From an uncultured Erysipelotrichaceae bacterium (GTDB lineage: Bacteria; Bacillota_I; Bacilli_A; Erysipelotrichales; Erysipelotrichaceae), in contig CAMNFS010000014.1 in assembly GCA_946537255.1 (NCBI GenBank), forward strand, positions 1 to 40,949: a stretch of DNA of 40,949 bases, given 5' to 3'. This document shows, piece by piece, positions 9,128-17,062 of the stretch. Each line of letters begins with the position of its first letter. Position 1 is the first letter of the stretch. The translations under genes and the position numbers were made by a program. The notes under the pieces were generated by a model, which was not told the DNA's origin, searched no databases, and was given only the letters and a program-made list of their open reading frames with translations.

Positions 9128-10153
9128 ATGAGTGAGACAAAGGAATGGCTGATTGATGTGCCGGTGCAGTTCAACATCTGGATCCGGCCGGAATGCCAGC
9201 GCCGCCAGTGGGATGTGCTCAGGCGGGTGCGGCCACGGATTCTTTTTATTGTTTCAGACGGCGGAAGAGATGAGAGGGAATGGGAGCTGATCCGGAAAAA
9301 CCGTGAGATGATCGACAGCGAACTGGACTGGGACTGTGAAGTACACCGTCTTTACAGTGACCGGAACGTTGGGATGTATCAGAATCAGATGAATGCCAAT
9401 GAATATATCTGGGCCCGTGTGGACCGCTGCATCTTCATGGAGGATGACAACGTGCCTTCGGAAAGCTTCTTTCCTTTCTGCAGGGAACTTCTGGAAAAGT
9501 ACAAGGATGATCTGAGAATCTCCATGATCTCCGGTCTCAACGTGCTGGGGGATTATGAGCGGCCGAGCGCGGATTACTTCTTTTCAAGATCGTGCCATGT
9601 CTGGGGCTTTGCGACCTGGCGCAGGGTCTATGAAAACTACTACAACTTCAATTATGGAAAGGATCCTTATGTCATGGACCTGATCCATAAGGAGCTTGGC
9701 GGTCATACCGCAATGAAGAAGATCATGGATGCCTATGCCGTGCAGGAATACTATCAGGGCCATAAGGCATTCGAGGAATTCTTTCTGGAATTCAGCTTTT
9801 TTGCCTACCATCAGATGGCCATTATTCCCAAGCGCAACCTCATCTCCAACATCGGCGCGACTGCGGATTCCGCTCATTTTGTGGAGTTCAGCGAGCTTCC
9901 GAAGGAAGTGCAGCAGATCTTCAACATGAAGACCTGGACCTACGGGTTTCCTTTGAAGGATCCGGAATACTTTGTGCCGGACTACTACTATGACCGGCGT
10001 GTTCATGAAATCTACGCGGATATCGGCTGGCCGAAAATCAAACGGCAGATCGAACGGAAGTATCTCTATATCAGATCCGGAAAGAATATTCTGGAAGGGG
10101 CGAAGAAGGTGCTGCGGCGCCGGGCGGCCCGCAACCGGGAATTTGAGAAGTAG
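9128..10153 (+). CDS. GT-A glycosyltransferase, HlpA-like
   Basis: This 341-residue protein resembles the GT2-like 'hemolytic protein HlpA' glycosyltransferases. It begins with a VPVQFNIWIRPECQRRQWDVLRRVRP segment and has LFIVSDGG near residue 38. The EDDN in CIFMEDDNVPSESFFPF (about residues 105-108) is the likely metal/nucleotide DxD-type motif, and SRSCHVWGFATWRRVW-like residues follow (about 157-168). The C-terminus is strongly basic (KKVLRRRAARNREFEK). There is no membrane segment, so it is cytoplasmic. GGAGG lies 5 bases upstream. It has its own promoter, and its terminator overlaps the stop codon, so it is monocistronic. The acceptor and the sugar are unknown. Confidence 0.82.
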   Translation: MSETKEWLIDVPVQFNIWIRPECQRRQWDVLRRVRPRILFIVSDGGRDEREWELIRKNREMIDSELDWDCEVHRLYSDRNVGMYQNQMNANEYIWARVDRCIFMEDDNVPSESFFPFCRELLEKYKDDLRISMISGLNVLGDYERPSADYFFSRSCHVWGFATWRRVYENYYNFNYGKDPYVMDLIHKELGGHTAMKKIMDAYAVQEYYQGHKAFEEFFLEFSFFAYHQMAIIPKRNLISNIGATADSAHFVEFSELPKEVQQIFNMKTWTYGFPLKDPEYFVPDYYYDRRVHEIYADIGWPKIKRQIERKYLYIRSGKNILEGAKKVLRRRAARNREFEK

Positions 10154-10172
10154 CAGTGGCTGCTTCTTTTTT
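10147..10172 (+). terminator. Terminator overlapping the stop codon
   Basis: AGCAG (10152-10156) pairs with CTGCT (10160-10164). The stem extends past a T-T mismatch by three more pairs, and the U-rich tract runs from 10167 to 10172. The TAG stop codon (10151-10153) lies inside the 5-prime arm. Confidence 0.75.
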
Positions 10173-10211
10173 CTCTTACTCCCTGAAAACCCATGTGGGA
10201 AAAGCAACTCA

Positions 10212-10220
10212 TGCTATAAT
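10212..10220 (+). promoter_or_regulatory. Extended -10 promoter of the epimerase operon
   Basis: TGCTATAAT is a perfect extended -10 element with no clear -35 box. It follows the terminator of the preceding gene and lies 62 bases before the epimerase start. Confidence 0.7.
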
Positions 10221-10282
10221 GAAAACCACCTGAAAGGTATTGTTTTTTCTTTTTGTGCGGGAATTTTGAAAAGGGGAAAGAT

Positions 10283-11410
10283 ATGCGGAAACTGAAAGTA
10301 ATGACCGTTCTCGGGACGCGGCCAGAGATTATCCGTCTCAGTGAGACGATCCGGGCATGCGAGCGATATTTTGATCATGTTCTGGTACACACCGGGCAGA
10401 ATTATGATCCCCGGCTGAATGATATTTTCTTCGAGGATCTTGATCTAAGGCAGCCGGATTACTATCTTGACTGCGCCGGGAAAAATCTCGGGGAAACAAT
10501 GGGAAACATTCTGTCGAGAACCTATGATGTCATGCTGAAGGAAAAACCGGACGCGCTTCTGATTCTCGGAGATACCAACAGCGCGCTTTCCGCGATCTGC
10601 GCCAAGCGGCTGAAGACGCCGATCTTTCATATGGAAGCCGGCAACCGCTGCTGGGACTGGAATGTTTCGGAAATGATCAACCGCCGCATTGTCGACAGTA
10701 TTTCCGACATCAATCTTCCCTATACCGAAAACAGCCGCAGATACCTGCTTTCCGAAGGAATTGACGGGAAGACGATCTTTGTGACCGGATCACCGATGAG
10801 GGAAGTTCTGAGCCGTCATATGGACGCGATTCAGAAAAGCACCATACTGGATGAACTGAAGCTGGAGAAGGGGAAATATATTCTTGTTTCCGCCCATCGG
10901 GAGGAGAATATCGACATCGAGGAAAACTTCATGTCCCTGATGAACGCGATCAATCATGTGGCGGAGGACTATCAGATGCCGGTGATCTATTCCACCCATC
11001 CAAGATCCCGGAAGTTCATCGAAGCCCGCAATTTCACATTCCATCCGCTGGTCCGGAATCTGCAGCCGTTCGGCTTCTTTGACTACAATCATCTGCAGAT
11101 GAACAGCTACTGTGTGATTTCCGACAGCGGCACGCTGAGTGAGGAAAGCGCGATTCTTGATTTCAACGGGGTGCTGATCCGCACCAGCACCGAGCGTCCG
11201 GAAGCGCTCGACGCCGGTTCGGTCATCATCGGCGGAATCCGTGAGGAAACGATCGAACAGGCAATTGATCTGTCGGTCTCCATGCGGCGCAATCATGAAA
11301 TCATGGGATGCTCGAAGGATTACATGGATGAGAATGTCTCCGTCAAGGTCGTCAAGCTGATCCAGAGTTATACGGATATTGTGAGGAGAACAGTATGGCT
11401 GGAGCACTGA
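10283..11410 (+). CDS. Non-hydrolysing UDP-HexNAc 2-epimerase (CapG/FnlC-like)
   Basis: This 375-residue GT-B-fold epimerase begins MRKLKVMTVLGTRPEIIRLS. It has LVHTGQNYD, LLILGDTNSALSA, FHMEAGNRCWDW with NRRIVDSISD, and the late ISDSGTLSEESA loop. Family members invert C2 of UDP-GlcNAc-type sugars. The MEAGNRC variant, rather than MEAGLR, is the form I associate with CapG/FnlC in UDP-L-FucNAc synthesis, so a plain UDP-ManNAc product is less certain. The partner enzymes FnlA and FnlB are not in the window. I prefer the ATG at 10283, with AAGGGGAAAG just upstream, over an in-frame ATG at 10253. The 3-prime end overlaps the next gene by 16 bases, which implies coupled translation. Confidence 0.88.
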   Translation: MRKLKVMTVLGTRPEIIRLSETIRACERYFDHVLVHTGQNYDPRLNDIFFEDLDLRQPDYYLDCAGKNLGETMGNILSRTYDVMLKEKPDALLILGDTNSALSAICAKRLKTPIFHMEAGNRCWDWNVSEMINRRIVDSISDINLPYTENSRRYLLSEGIDGKTIFVTGSPMREVLSRHMDAIQKSTILDELKLEKGKYILVSAHREENIDIEENFMSLMNAINHVAEDYQMPVIYSTHPRSRKFIEARNFTFHPLVRNLQPFGFFDYNHLQMNSYCVISDSGTLSEESAILDFNGVLIRTSTERPEALDAGSVIIGGIREETIEQAIDLSVSMRRNHEIMGCSKDYMDENVSVKVVKLIQSYTDIVRRTVWLEH

Positions 11411-13614
11411 GTTTCTTACTGGAAAACGATACCTGGCAGGGTATCGGATACTATCTTCAGCACTGGAACAGTGATGCTTTTTCGCTTGGGTGCCTGGCGG
11501 TACTCGTCATTCTTCTCTCCGGCTATTTCTACGGATGTGTTTTCCGCCGCTTTATCGAGCCGCTTGAAAGAATTGACTGCACCCTGATCGGTGTCATGTT
11601 CATTCTGGCTGTGTTTCAGATTCTGGTTTTCTTCATGGTAAGCAATGATATCAGTACTTCTGTTGCGTATTTTGCGCTTGCCGGGATTCTGCTGATCAGT
11701 CCGCTCCTTTGTCTTGTGACCTGGTCCAGGGTGATCCCTTCGTGGCAGAATCTTGTTTCTCTTTTGGTCGGTCTGCTGATGACCGGTCTGCTTGTCTATG
11801 GATCCATGGGGCTCAATACCAACAATATCTACTTTGACTCCATTACCTATCTTTCCGAGGTGGTGGAAAGCGCTCAGAATGAGCTGTTTGCCCATATGGC
11901 GTATCCTGGCGGATATATTCTTTCCCGGATCGATCCGCTTCATGATTTCACCGGCTATTACTATTTCTGGGGCATTGTGCTGAGATGGATTCAGAATCTG
12001 TTCTCCTATAAGGCTGTTCTGACACCGATCTATATCTGGGGCGCTACGGTACTCTATGGCATGTGCCTGGGCAGTCTTACTGTCAGCTGCGCGTCCGTTC
12101 TTTTCGGGAAGCGATGGTGGCTTGGCATTCTGTTTCTGATCGGGCTCATGGCGCCGTATTATACCAACTACTTCAATACCACGCTGGCCTTTTTCGGCAA
12201 CACCATGCGTACAGCTGTGATCGGCGCCTGCGTGATGACTGCCTTTCTGATTCTGAAGGAAAAAACCAACGCGCTTCTTTTCGTGCCGCTGACCGTACTG
12301 TATTACGCGGCCCTGCACGTCAGTTCCTCCAGCATGTTTCTGATTGCCTTTATCACTGCCGGTCTGTTTTTCGGACTGGCCTTCTCGATGGAAAAAAACT
12401 GGAAGCGCTGGACCGGCTTCATTCTTTCCGCGTTTCCGCTGTTCCGCTATGCGTTCCTTGTGTTCTTCGGCTCCAGTTTTTCCTATCCTGTCATTCTGGG
12501 GGCGACCGCCGCGATCATCGGCGTTCTGGTTCTGATCGCCTTCCTGCTGAGAAAGCATCTTGCGGTTGTGGACAAGGTATTCCTGGTACTGTTTCCGATA
12601 TTGTTTGCGGCGCTTTGCGTATATTCGTTCCTGATGAAGGACAGTGTCTATAACTATGCCTATTTCTTCCGCTCCAGCAGTCTGGATGACATGACCGTCA
12701 ATATGACCTCCCATCTTTCCACCACCGAACTCATCCGCAACATCATCTTCTATGCTCTGCTTGCGCTGACGCTTGTGAACTTCAAATATGAGAAGCGCTT
12801 CAAGGTTTTCCTTTATGCGATCATCCTGCTGTTTCTCAATCCGCTTGTTCAGCCGGCGGTTTCCAATCTGCTGACGCAGGGTGTCTACAGCCGCAGTTTT
12901 GACATTCTGAACAACCCGTTCACACTCTGTTTCCTGGCGGCTTCCTTTGAGCATCTGATTCCCATTAAGCCGCTTGCCTGGACCGTGCTTGCCCTGGTGG
13001 CCGGATTCTCTTTGAAGATCGGCTGGGATACGCTGACAACTCCGTATTCCAAGGCCCTGACCGTCGGAACAGATGACTGGAACTGGGAAGCCAAGGTGAG
13101 CAACGACTCCTATGAGGTCTATCAGTATGTCAACGAAACCCTTTCTTCCAAAGCCTTTGATATCCGGGAGCGCACCTATGACAACCGGCCGATCATCCTT
13201 TCCCAGGATTCCGGTCTCAAGGGATATGTCCCGGGTATTGAAATGGCGTTCTCCACGGAGGATTACCGGTCTGCTCTTGACGGCAACACCAGCAATCCGC
13301 TCTCTCAGGACATGATTACCCTGATGTATCCGGACCGCCGCTATACCGAGGATGATTTCGGAGAAGCCGGTGACTACTCCAAGCTTGGAAAGCTGTTTCT
13401 GGCAAGTGATGCGGACTATGTTGTGCTGAATAATACTCTCGCGGTTTGGGATGAGCGCGGCTGGTTCTACAAGCCGTATCAGTCCCTGATCGACAACGGC
13501 ATGTGCCAGAAGCTGTTTGAGAATGAATCCTGGGTCGTGCTCAAGATCAACAGGGAATGGGAAACCAAACCGAAGAGCAGTGAGCGCTACTGGGTTCATA
13601 TGTATGACGAATAG
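11395..13614 (+). CDS. Large multi-pass membrane protein, possible GT-C or polymerase
   Basis: This 739-residue protein is not recognised with confidence. About 13-15 hydrophobic segments fill the first 540 residues. A longer non-membrane stretch (about residues 145-190) contains FDSITYLSEV and PGGYILSRIDPLHDFTGYYYF. A C-terminal domain of about 180 residues, probably extracytoplasmic, follows the last membrane segment. Acidic residues in the first large loop plus a soluble C-terminus resemble GT-C glycosyltransferases and Wzy-type polymerases. It overlaps the epimerase gene by 16 bases and is followed 10 bases later by a GT2 gene, so it belongs to the same operon. The exact reaction is unknown. 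Confidence 0.8.
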   Translation: MAGALSFLLENDTWQGIGYYLQHWNSDAFSLGCLAVLVILLSGYFYGCVFRRFIEPLERIDCTLIGVMFILAVFQILVFFMVSNDISTSVAYFALAGILLISPLLCLVTWSRVIPSWQNLVSLLVGLLMTGLLVYGSMGLNTNNIYFDSITYLSEVVESAQNELFAHMAYPGGYILSRIDPLHDFTGYYYFWGIVLRWIQNLFSYKAVLTPIYIWGATVLYGMCLGSLTVSCASVLFGKRWWLGILFLIGLMAPYYTNYFNTTLAFFGNTMRTAVIGACVMTAFLILKEKTNALLFVPLTVLYYAALHVSSSSMFLIAFITAGLFFGLAFSMEKNWKRWTGFILSAFPLFRYAFLVFFGSSFSYPVILGATAAIIGVLVLIAFLLRKHLAVVDKVFLVLFPILFAALCVYSFLMKDSVYNYAYFFRSSSLDDMTVNMTSHLSTTELIRNIIFYALLALTLVNFKYEKRFKVFLYAIILLFLNPLVQPAVSNLLTQGVYSRSFDILNNPFTLCFLAASFEHLIPIKPLAWTVLALVAGFSLKIGWDTLTTPYSKALTVGTDDWNWEAKVSNDSYEVYQYVNETLSSKAFDIRERTYDNRPIILSQDSGLKGYVPGIEMAFSTEDYRSALDGNTSNPLSQDMITLMYPDRRYTEDDFGEAGDYSKLGKLFLASDADYVVLNNTLAVWDERGWFYKPYQSLIDNGMCQKLFENESWVVLKINREWETKPKSSERYWVHMYDE

Positions 13615-13624
13615 GGAGGAGGCC

Positions 13625-14572
13625 ATGGTTCTTACCAGCATCATCATCCCGGTATTCAACAAGGAGCGCTATCTTCAGGCCTGTGTGGATTCGGCCCTTG
13701 CGCAAAAGGACGCGAAGGTGGAGATTCTGTGCATCAATGACGGTTCAACGGATCGCTCCCTGGCGGTTCTTGAAGAATATTCCGACCGTGAAAACGTGCG
13801 GATCATCAGCACCGAAAACCATGGCATCTCCGCGGCGAGAAACCGGGGACTTGCGGAGGCGAAGGGGACGTATGTTCTGTTTCTTGACGCCGATGACAGA
13901 CTTCCTGAAACGGCGGTCCGCACGCTGGTATCCTGCGCGGAAAAAGAGAACGCGGATATTGTCTCCGGGCGGCAGGAAACCTATGAAAACGGGGTTCTGA
14001 TTGACCGGATAGATGAACCGAAAGCAGGAATTGCCAGAGGAAAGGACATGCTGAGACTGTGCATGGAGGACTTCGGACCGACGCACCATGTATGGGCGGC
14101 CATTTTCCGGCGGGAATTCATTCAGGATATCCGTTTTGAGGAAACAGCGATTGTGCATGAGGACAGTCACTTCATGTTTGAATGCGCGCTGAAGGAACCG
14201 GTCTTTCTTCTGATCGAGGACTATGTCTACTGCTATACCCTGGATCACAGTTCGCTTTCCCATTCCGGTTTCACCCGGAAAAAGGCGGAATCCATCCTGA
14301 TGCTTGCGGAAAAGGAGTATCAGGCCGTAAGGAAGCAGGCGCCGGAGCTTGCCCCGCTTGCGGAGAATCTTCTGATCAAGGCGGATATGGCAGTCCTTGC
14401 CAACTGTCCTGATTCCGACATTGCCTCTTCCCTGATTCCGGATGTACGGAAAAGAAAGCAGTATTTCATCCCGGAATCCACCTTTGACCGGATGCTGTTT
14501 ACTCTGATTACCTGGCACCTGTATGGAGTTTACCGGCTTCTGTACGCGGTTCGCTTTGGCAGAAAACACTGA
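13625..14572 (+). CDS. GT2-family glycosyltransferase
   Basis: This 315-residue GT-A enzyme begins MVLTSIIIPVFNKERYLQAC. It has the nucleotide-binding INDGSTDRS (near residue 40) and the metal-binding LFLDADDRLPE (near 85-95), so its N-terminal domain is typical of inverting GT2 enzymes. The C-terminal 200 residues carry EDSHFMFECALKEP and a late basic/hydrophobic end. I chose the ATG at 13625 because GGGAGGAGG lies 4-12 bases upstream. A longer in-frame start at 13517 would run back into the preceding gene and lacks this site. It is the last gene of the epimerase operon. The sugar is unknown. Confidence 0.9.
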   Translation: MVLTSIIIPVFNKERYLQACVDSALAQKDAKVEILCINDGSTDRSLAVLEEYSDRENVRIISTENHGISAARNRGLAEAKGTYVLFLDADDRLPETAVRTLVSCAEKENADIVSGRQETYENGVLIDRIDEPKAGIARGKDMLRLCMEDFGPTHHVWAAIFRREFIQDIRFEETAIVHEDSHFMFECALKEPVFLLIEDYVYCYTLDHSSLSHSGFTRKKAESILMLAEKEYQAVRKQAPELAPLAENLLIKADMAVLANCPDSDIASSLIPDVRKRKQYFIPESTFDRMLFTLITWHLYGVYRLLYAVRFGRKH

Positions 14573-14588
14573 GAAATTCTGTGGTTTG

Positions 14589-14597
14589 TGCTAACAT
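14589..14597 (+). promoter_or_regulatory. Extended -10 element before the DPM1-like gene
   Basis: TGCTAACAT fits TGnTAnnnT and lies 20 bases before the ATG at 14618. A second AT-rich box, TATAAC (14609-14614), is closer. No Shine-Dalgarno sequence is seen before the ATG, so the leader must be very short or translation must start unusually. Confidence 0.4.
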
Positions 14598-14617
14598 GAA
14601 TACCGGTTTATAACGAT

Positions 14618-15316
14618 ATGAAAACACTGATTGTAATACCTGCCTATAACGAAGAAGAAAGCATTGTCCGGGTGGTGGAACATCTGAAAGAGGTACTTCC
14701 CACCTATGATTTTGTGGTGATCAATGACGGAAGCAAGGACCGTACGCGCGACCTCTGCAAGGAACATGGCTACCCTCTGATTGATCAGAGAATCAATCTG
14801 GGGCTTTCCGGTACGTTTCAGTGCGGCATGCGCTATGCCCTTCGCCATGGGTATGACGCGGTGATTCAGTTTGACGCGGATGGACAGCACCGCCCGGAAT
14901 ACATCCCGGCAATGGAGAAGAAGATCGAAGAAGGCTATGATATTGTGATCGGCAGCCGGTTCGTTGACAGACCCAAGCCCCGCAGCATGCGGATGTTTGG
15001 AAACAACATGATTGAACTGTTCACCAGACTCGTAACCGGGAAGGATATTCATGATCCGACCTCGGGCATGCGGATGTACGGAAAACGGATCATCCGCTTC
15101 ATGGCGGAACAGATCAACCTGGCGCCGGAGCCGGATACGATTTCCTATCTGATGCGCTGCGGCGCAAAGGTCACCGAGGTGCCGGTTGAAATGGATGAAC
15201 GGCTGGCAGGAGAGAGTTATCTTACGGTCTGGAAAAGCATGCAGTATATGATGAATGTCTGTGTAAGTATTCTGGTCATCGGGGCGTTCCGGCCGCGGAT
15301 CAGTCTGGAGGAATAA
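14618..15316 (+). CDS. DPM1-like polyprenyl-phosphate glycosyltransferase (GT2)
   Basis: This 232-residue compact GT2 enzyme begins MKTLIVIPAYNEEESIVRVVEHL. It has VINDGSKDRTRDLC, the metal-binding QFDADGQHRPEYIPAM (about residues 86-101), a GSRF motif, and the late PTSGMRMYGKRIIRF. This pattern is that of dolichol-phosphate-mannose-synthase-like enzymes, which make polyprenyl-phosphate sugars on the inner membrane face. It has no membrane segments except a possible C-terminal amphipathic stretch. The DUF2304 gene that follows 2 bases later is a frequent partner of this family. The product would be the natural donor for the GT-C-like proteins downstream (inference). No ribosome site is visible before the ATG. 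Confidence 0.9.
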   Translation: MKTLIVIPAYNEEESIVRVVEHLKEVLPTYDFVVINDGSKDRTRDLCKEHGYPLIDQRINLGLSGTFQCGMRYALRHGYDAVIQFDADGQHRPEYIPAMEKKIEEGYDIVIGSRFVDRPKPRSMRMFGNNMIELFTRLVTGKDIHDPTSGMRMYGKRIIRFMAEQINLAPEPDTISYLMRCGAKVTEVPVEMDERLAGESYLTVWKSMQYMMNVCVSILVIGAFRPRISLEE

Positions 15317-15318
15317 AC

Positions 15319-15729
15319 ATGTCAGATACCATTCGAATCGTATTAGTGATCGGTGCGGTCATTGGCTTTGCCTTCTTTATGATCAACATCCGCAAATCCA
15401 AGCTGGTCATCGGCGACGGGATCTTCTGGTTTGTTTTTGCGGCAGTTGTGCTGATTCTGGGTCTGTTTCCGGAAATCGCCTTTGCGATTTCAAGAGCCCT
15501 TGGCGTCGCGCAGGCGGCGAACCTGGTCTATCTGTTTATCATCGCGATGCTTCTGTTCCGGATTTTCCAGATGGATATCAAAATCTCCCAGCTGAATACC
15601 AAGCTTCAGAAGCTTACCCAGGATACCGCGATTTTCCGCTCGGATTACGAAAAGGAGATGGCTCTGAAGGAAAGCAGTTCTCTGAATCAGGTTCACGGGA
15701 CGCCGGAATCCGAAAAAGCGCAGCAGTGA
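15319..15729 (+). CDS. DUF2304 family membrane protein
   Basis: This 136-residue protein has three hydrophobic segments (about residues 5-22, 33-52 and 68-84) followed by a cytoplasmic coiled-coil-like tail (QMDIKISQLNTKLQKLTQ). The ...KLVIGDGIFWFVFAAVVLILGLFPE region is typical of DUF2304. GGAGG stands 7 bases before the ATG, and the gene begins 2 bases after the DPM1-like gene. DUF2304 proteins commonly sit beside such GT2 genes. A role in anchoring the enzyme or translocating its lipid product has been suggested but is unproven. Confidence 0.85.
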   Translation: MSDTIRIVLVIGAVIGFAFFMINIRKSKLVIGDGIFWFVFAAVVLILGLFPEIAFAISRALGVAQAANLVYLFIIAMLLFRIFQMDIKISQLNTKLQKLTQDTAIFRSDYEKEMALKESSSLNQVHGTPESEKAQQ

Positions 15730-15768
15730 CAGCCGATTCTTCCATGTGAAGATCAGGAGGTAGTTCTC

Positions 15769-16665
15769 ATGAAAAAATCCATTCTTCTTCTGAACGGGTC
15801 TTCCGGAACCGGAAGGATCCGGGAAATCTGTTTTGATCTGATCGAGCAGCTCTACCGGGCAGGATACCGTACGGAAGTCTGTCCGCTCATCCCGGAAGAC
15901 AGTCAGAGAATCAATGAATTCCTGAATGAAAAGGGACCGAAATGTGATCTTCTGGTCTGTGCCGGAGGGGACGGGACGCTGTTTCATCTTGTGAATACTC
16001 TGATGAAAATGAAGAAGAAGCCGGTGATCGGATATCTTCCGACCGGGTCTACCAATGACTTTGCCCGGGGAATCGAGATTCCGACGGATCTTCCCTCTGC
16101 CTGCCGGATTCTTACGGAAGGAAAGCCGTTTGCCTATGATGTCGGCTGTCTGAACGGTACGTATTACAACTATGTGGCGGCTTTCGGCGCCTTTTCGTCA
16201 GTCAGCTATTCCACCGATCAGGATGTCAAGAATGTCCTTGGACATACCGCCTATACCATCAACGGCCTCAGTCATCTCGGTGAGAATCTGAACTACCGGA
16301 CCCATCTTAAGATCAAGGCGGATCACTTCCAGGCGGAAGGGGACTATCTGTTCGGGGCGATCTATAACTCGATTTCGATCGGCGGCTTCGTAATCTCACC
16401 GGAAAATACCCCGGACAACGGCAAGTTTGACATAATGCTTATAAAAGCGCCGGACAATATCGCTGAGGCCAGTTCGATCTTCGGAGCGCTGGCAAACCAG
16501 GAAATCGACAGATGTCCGGAAATACTGCACCGTGAGATCTCCAGCGCTGAGATTCTCTTTGACCGGCCGACGAAATGGACCCTGGACGGGGAGTACGGCG
16601 GCATCTTTGACAGAGCCAGTTTCTCTGTTGCCAGCAAGGCGGTTACCATCATGGTTTCCCGCTGA
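15769..16665 (+). CDS. DAGK_cat-family lipid kinase (diacylglycerol kinase-like)
   Basis: This 298-residue protein has the diacylglycerol/sphingosine kinase catalytic fold. Near the N-terminus is LLLNGSSGTGRIR. The ATP-binding CAGGDGTLFHLVNTL (about residues 63-78) and GYLPTGSTNDFARGIEIP (about 84-101) follow, with NGKFDIMLIKAP and TLDGEY towards the C-terminus. Soluble DgkB-type members return diacylglycerol, released during lipoteichoic acid synthesis, to phosphatidic acid. That role would suit the glycolipid genes here, but the lipid substrate is inferred. AGGAGG stands 7 bases before the ATG. The gene probably shares a transcript with the two genes upstream and ends in a 12-pair terminator. 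Confidence 0.9.
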   Translation: MKKSILLLNGSSGTGRIREICFDLIEQLYRAGYRTEVCPLIPEDSQRINEFLNEKGPKCDLLVCAGGDGTLFHLVNTLMKMKKKPVIGYLPTGSTNDFARGIEIPTDLPSACRILTEGKPFAYDVGCLNGTYYNYVAAFGAFSSVSYSTDQDVKNVLGHTAYTINGLSHLGENLNYRTHLKIKADHFQAEGDYLFGAIYNSISIGGFVISPENTPDNGKFDIMLIKAPDNIAEASSIFGALANQEIDRCPEILHREISSAEILFDRPTKWTLDGEYGGIFDRASFSVASKAVTIMVSR

Positions 16666-16795
16666 TCAAAACACGGGATCCTGCAGTCTGAAACGCCTGC
16701 CTGTGCGTTTTCCTTACTTTGAAAAAGAAGGACAGAAGAATCAGGTTCTTGCAAATCTGGTGTTGATGAAGAGATCAGATAGGTAGCGAGAGATT

Positions 16796-16829
16796 AAGAC
16801 GTGGTACAGATGAAAGTGCCGCGTCTTTT
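16796..16829 (+). terminator. Terminator of the GT2-DUF2304-kinase transcript
   Basis: AAGACGTGGTAC (16796-16807) pairs with GTGCCGCGTCTT (16816-16827), 12 pairs including two G-U, around an eight-base loop, ending in TTTT. It is 130 bases beyond the kinase stop codon. Confidence 0.8.
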
Positions 16830-17008
16830 GTTATCATCCTTCAGGTTTTCTTTTTCATGAGGGTATGAATTGAGAACCTGAAGTTCCGCCAGACCTGTCT
16901 TTTCAAAACGGCTGGCAGAAACCACATCAAGAGATCCTGCGGTCCTTTGTCCGCATCATGAAAGAGGAATCTTCTTTGTTTGCTGAAAAAAGATATCGGA
17001 GAAGGCGA

Positions 17009-17058
17009 AGAAAAAAGAAAGCGGCTTCCTCACTCCTTTGAAAAGGGAAGAAGCCGCT
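17009..17058 (-). terminator. Terminator of yfhO
   Basis: On the minus strand AGCGGCTTC (17050-17058) pairs with GAAGCCGCT (17020-17028) and is followed by a TTTCTTTTTTC tract. It begins 5 bases after the YfhO stop codon. Confidence 0.85.
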
Positions 17059-17062
17059 GAGA

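Larger units (their letters stand above)
16666..17062. other. 397-base convergent intergenic region
   Basis: The lipid kinase (plus) and YfhO (minus) converge here. The region contains a strong terminator for each strand. Between them (about 16830-17005) I see no gene with a ribosome site, no RNA signature and no repeat. Confidence 0.6.

Noticed and set aside
11416-13662. 748-codon minus-strand frame opposite the 739-residue membrane protein
   Set aside because: The plus frame encodes clear membrane segments and sits in an operon; the antisense is highly charged, low in structure and has no promoter.
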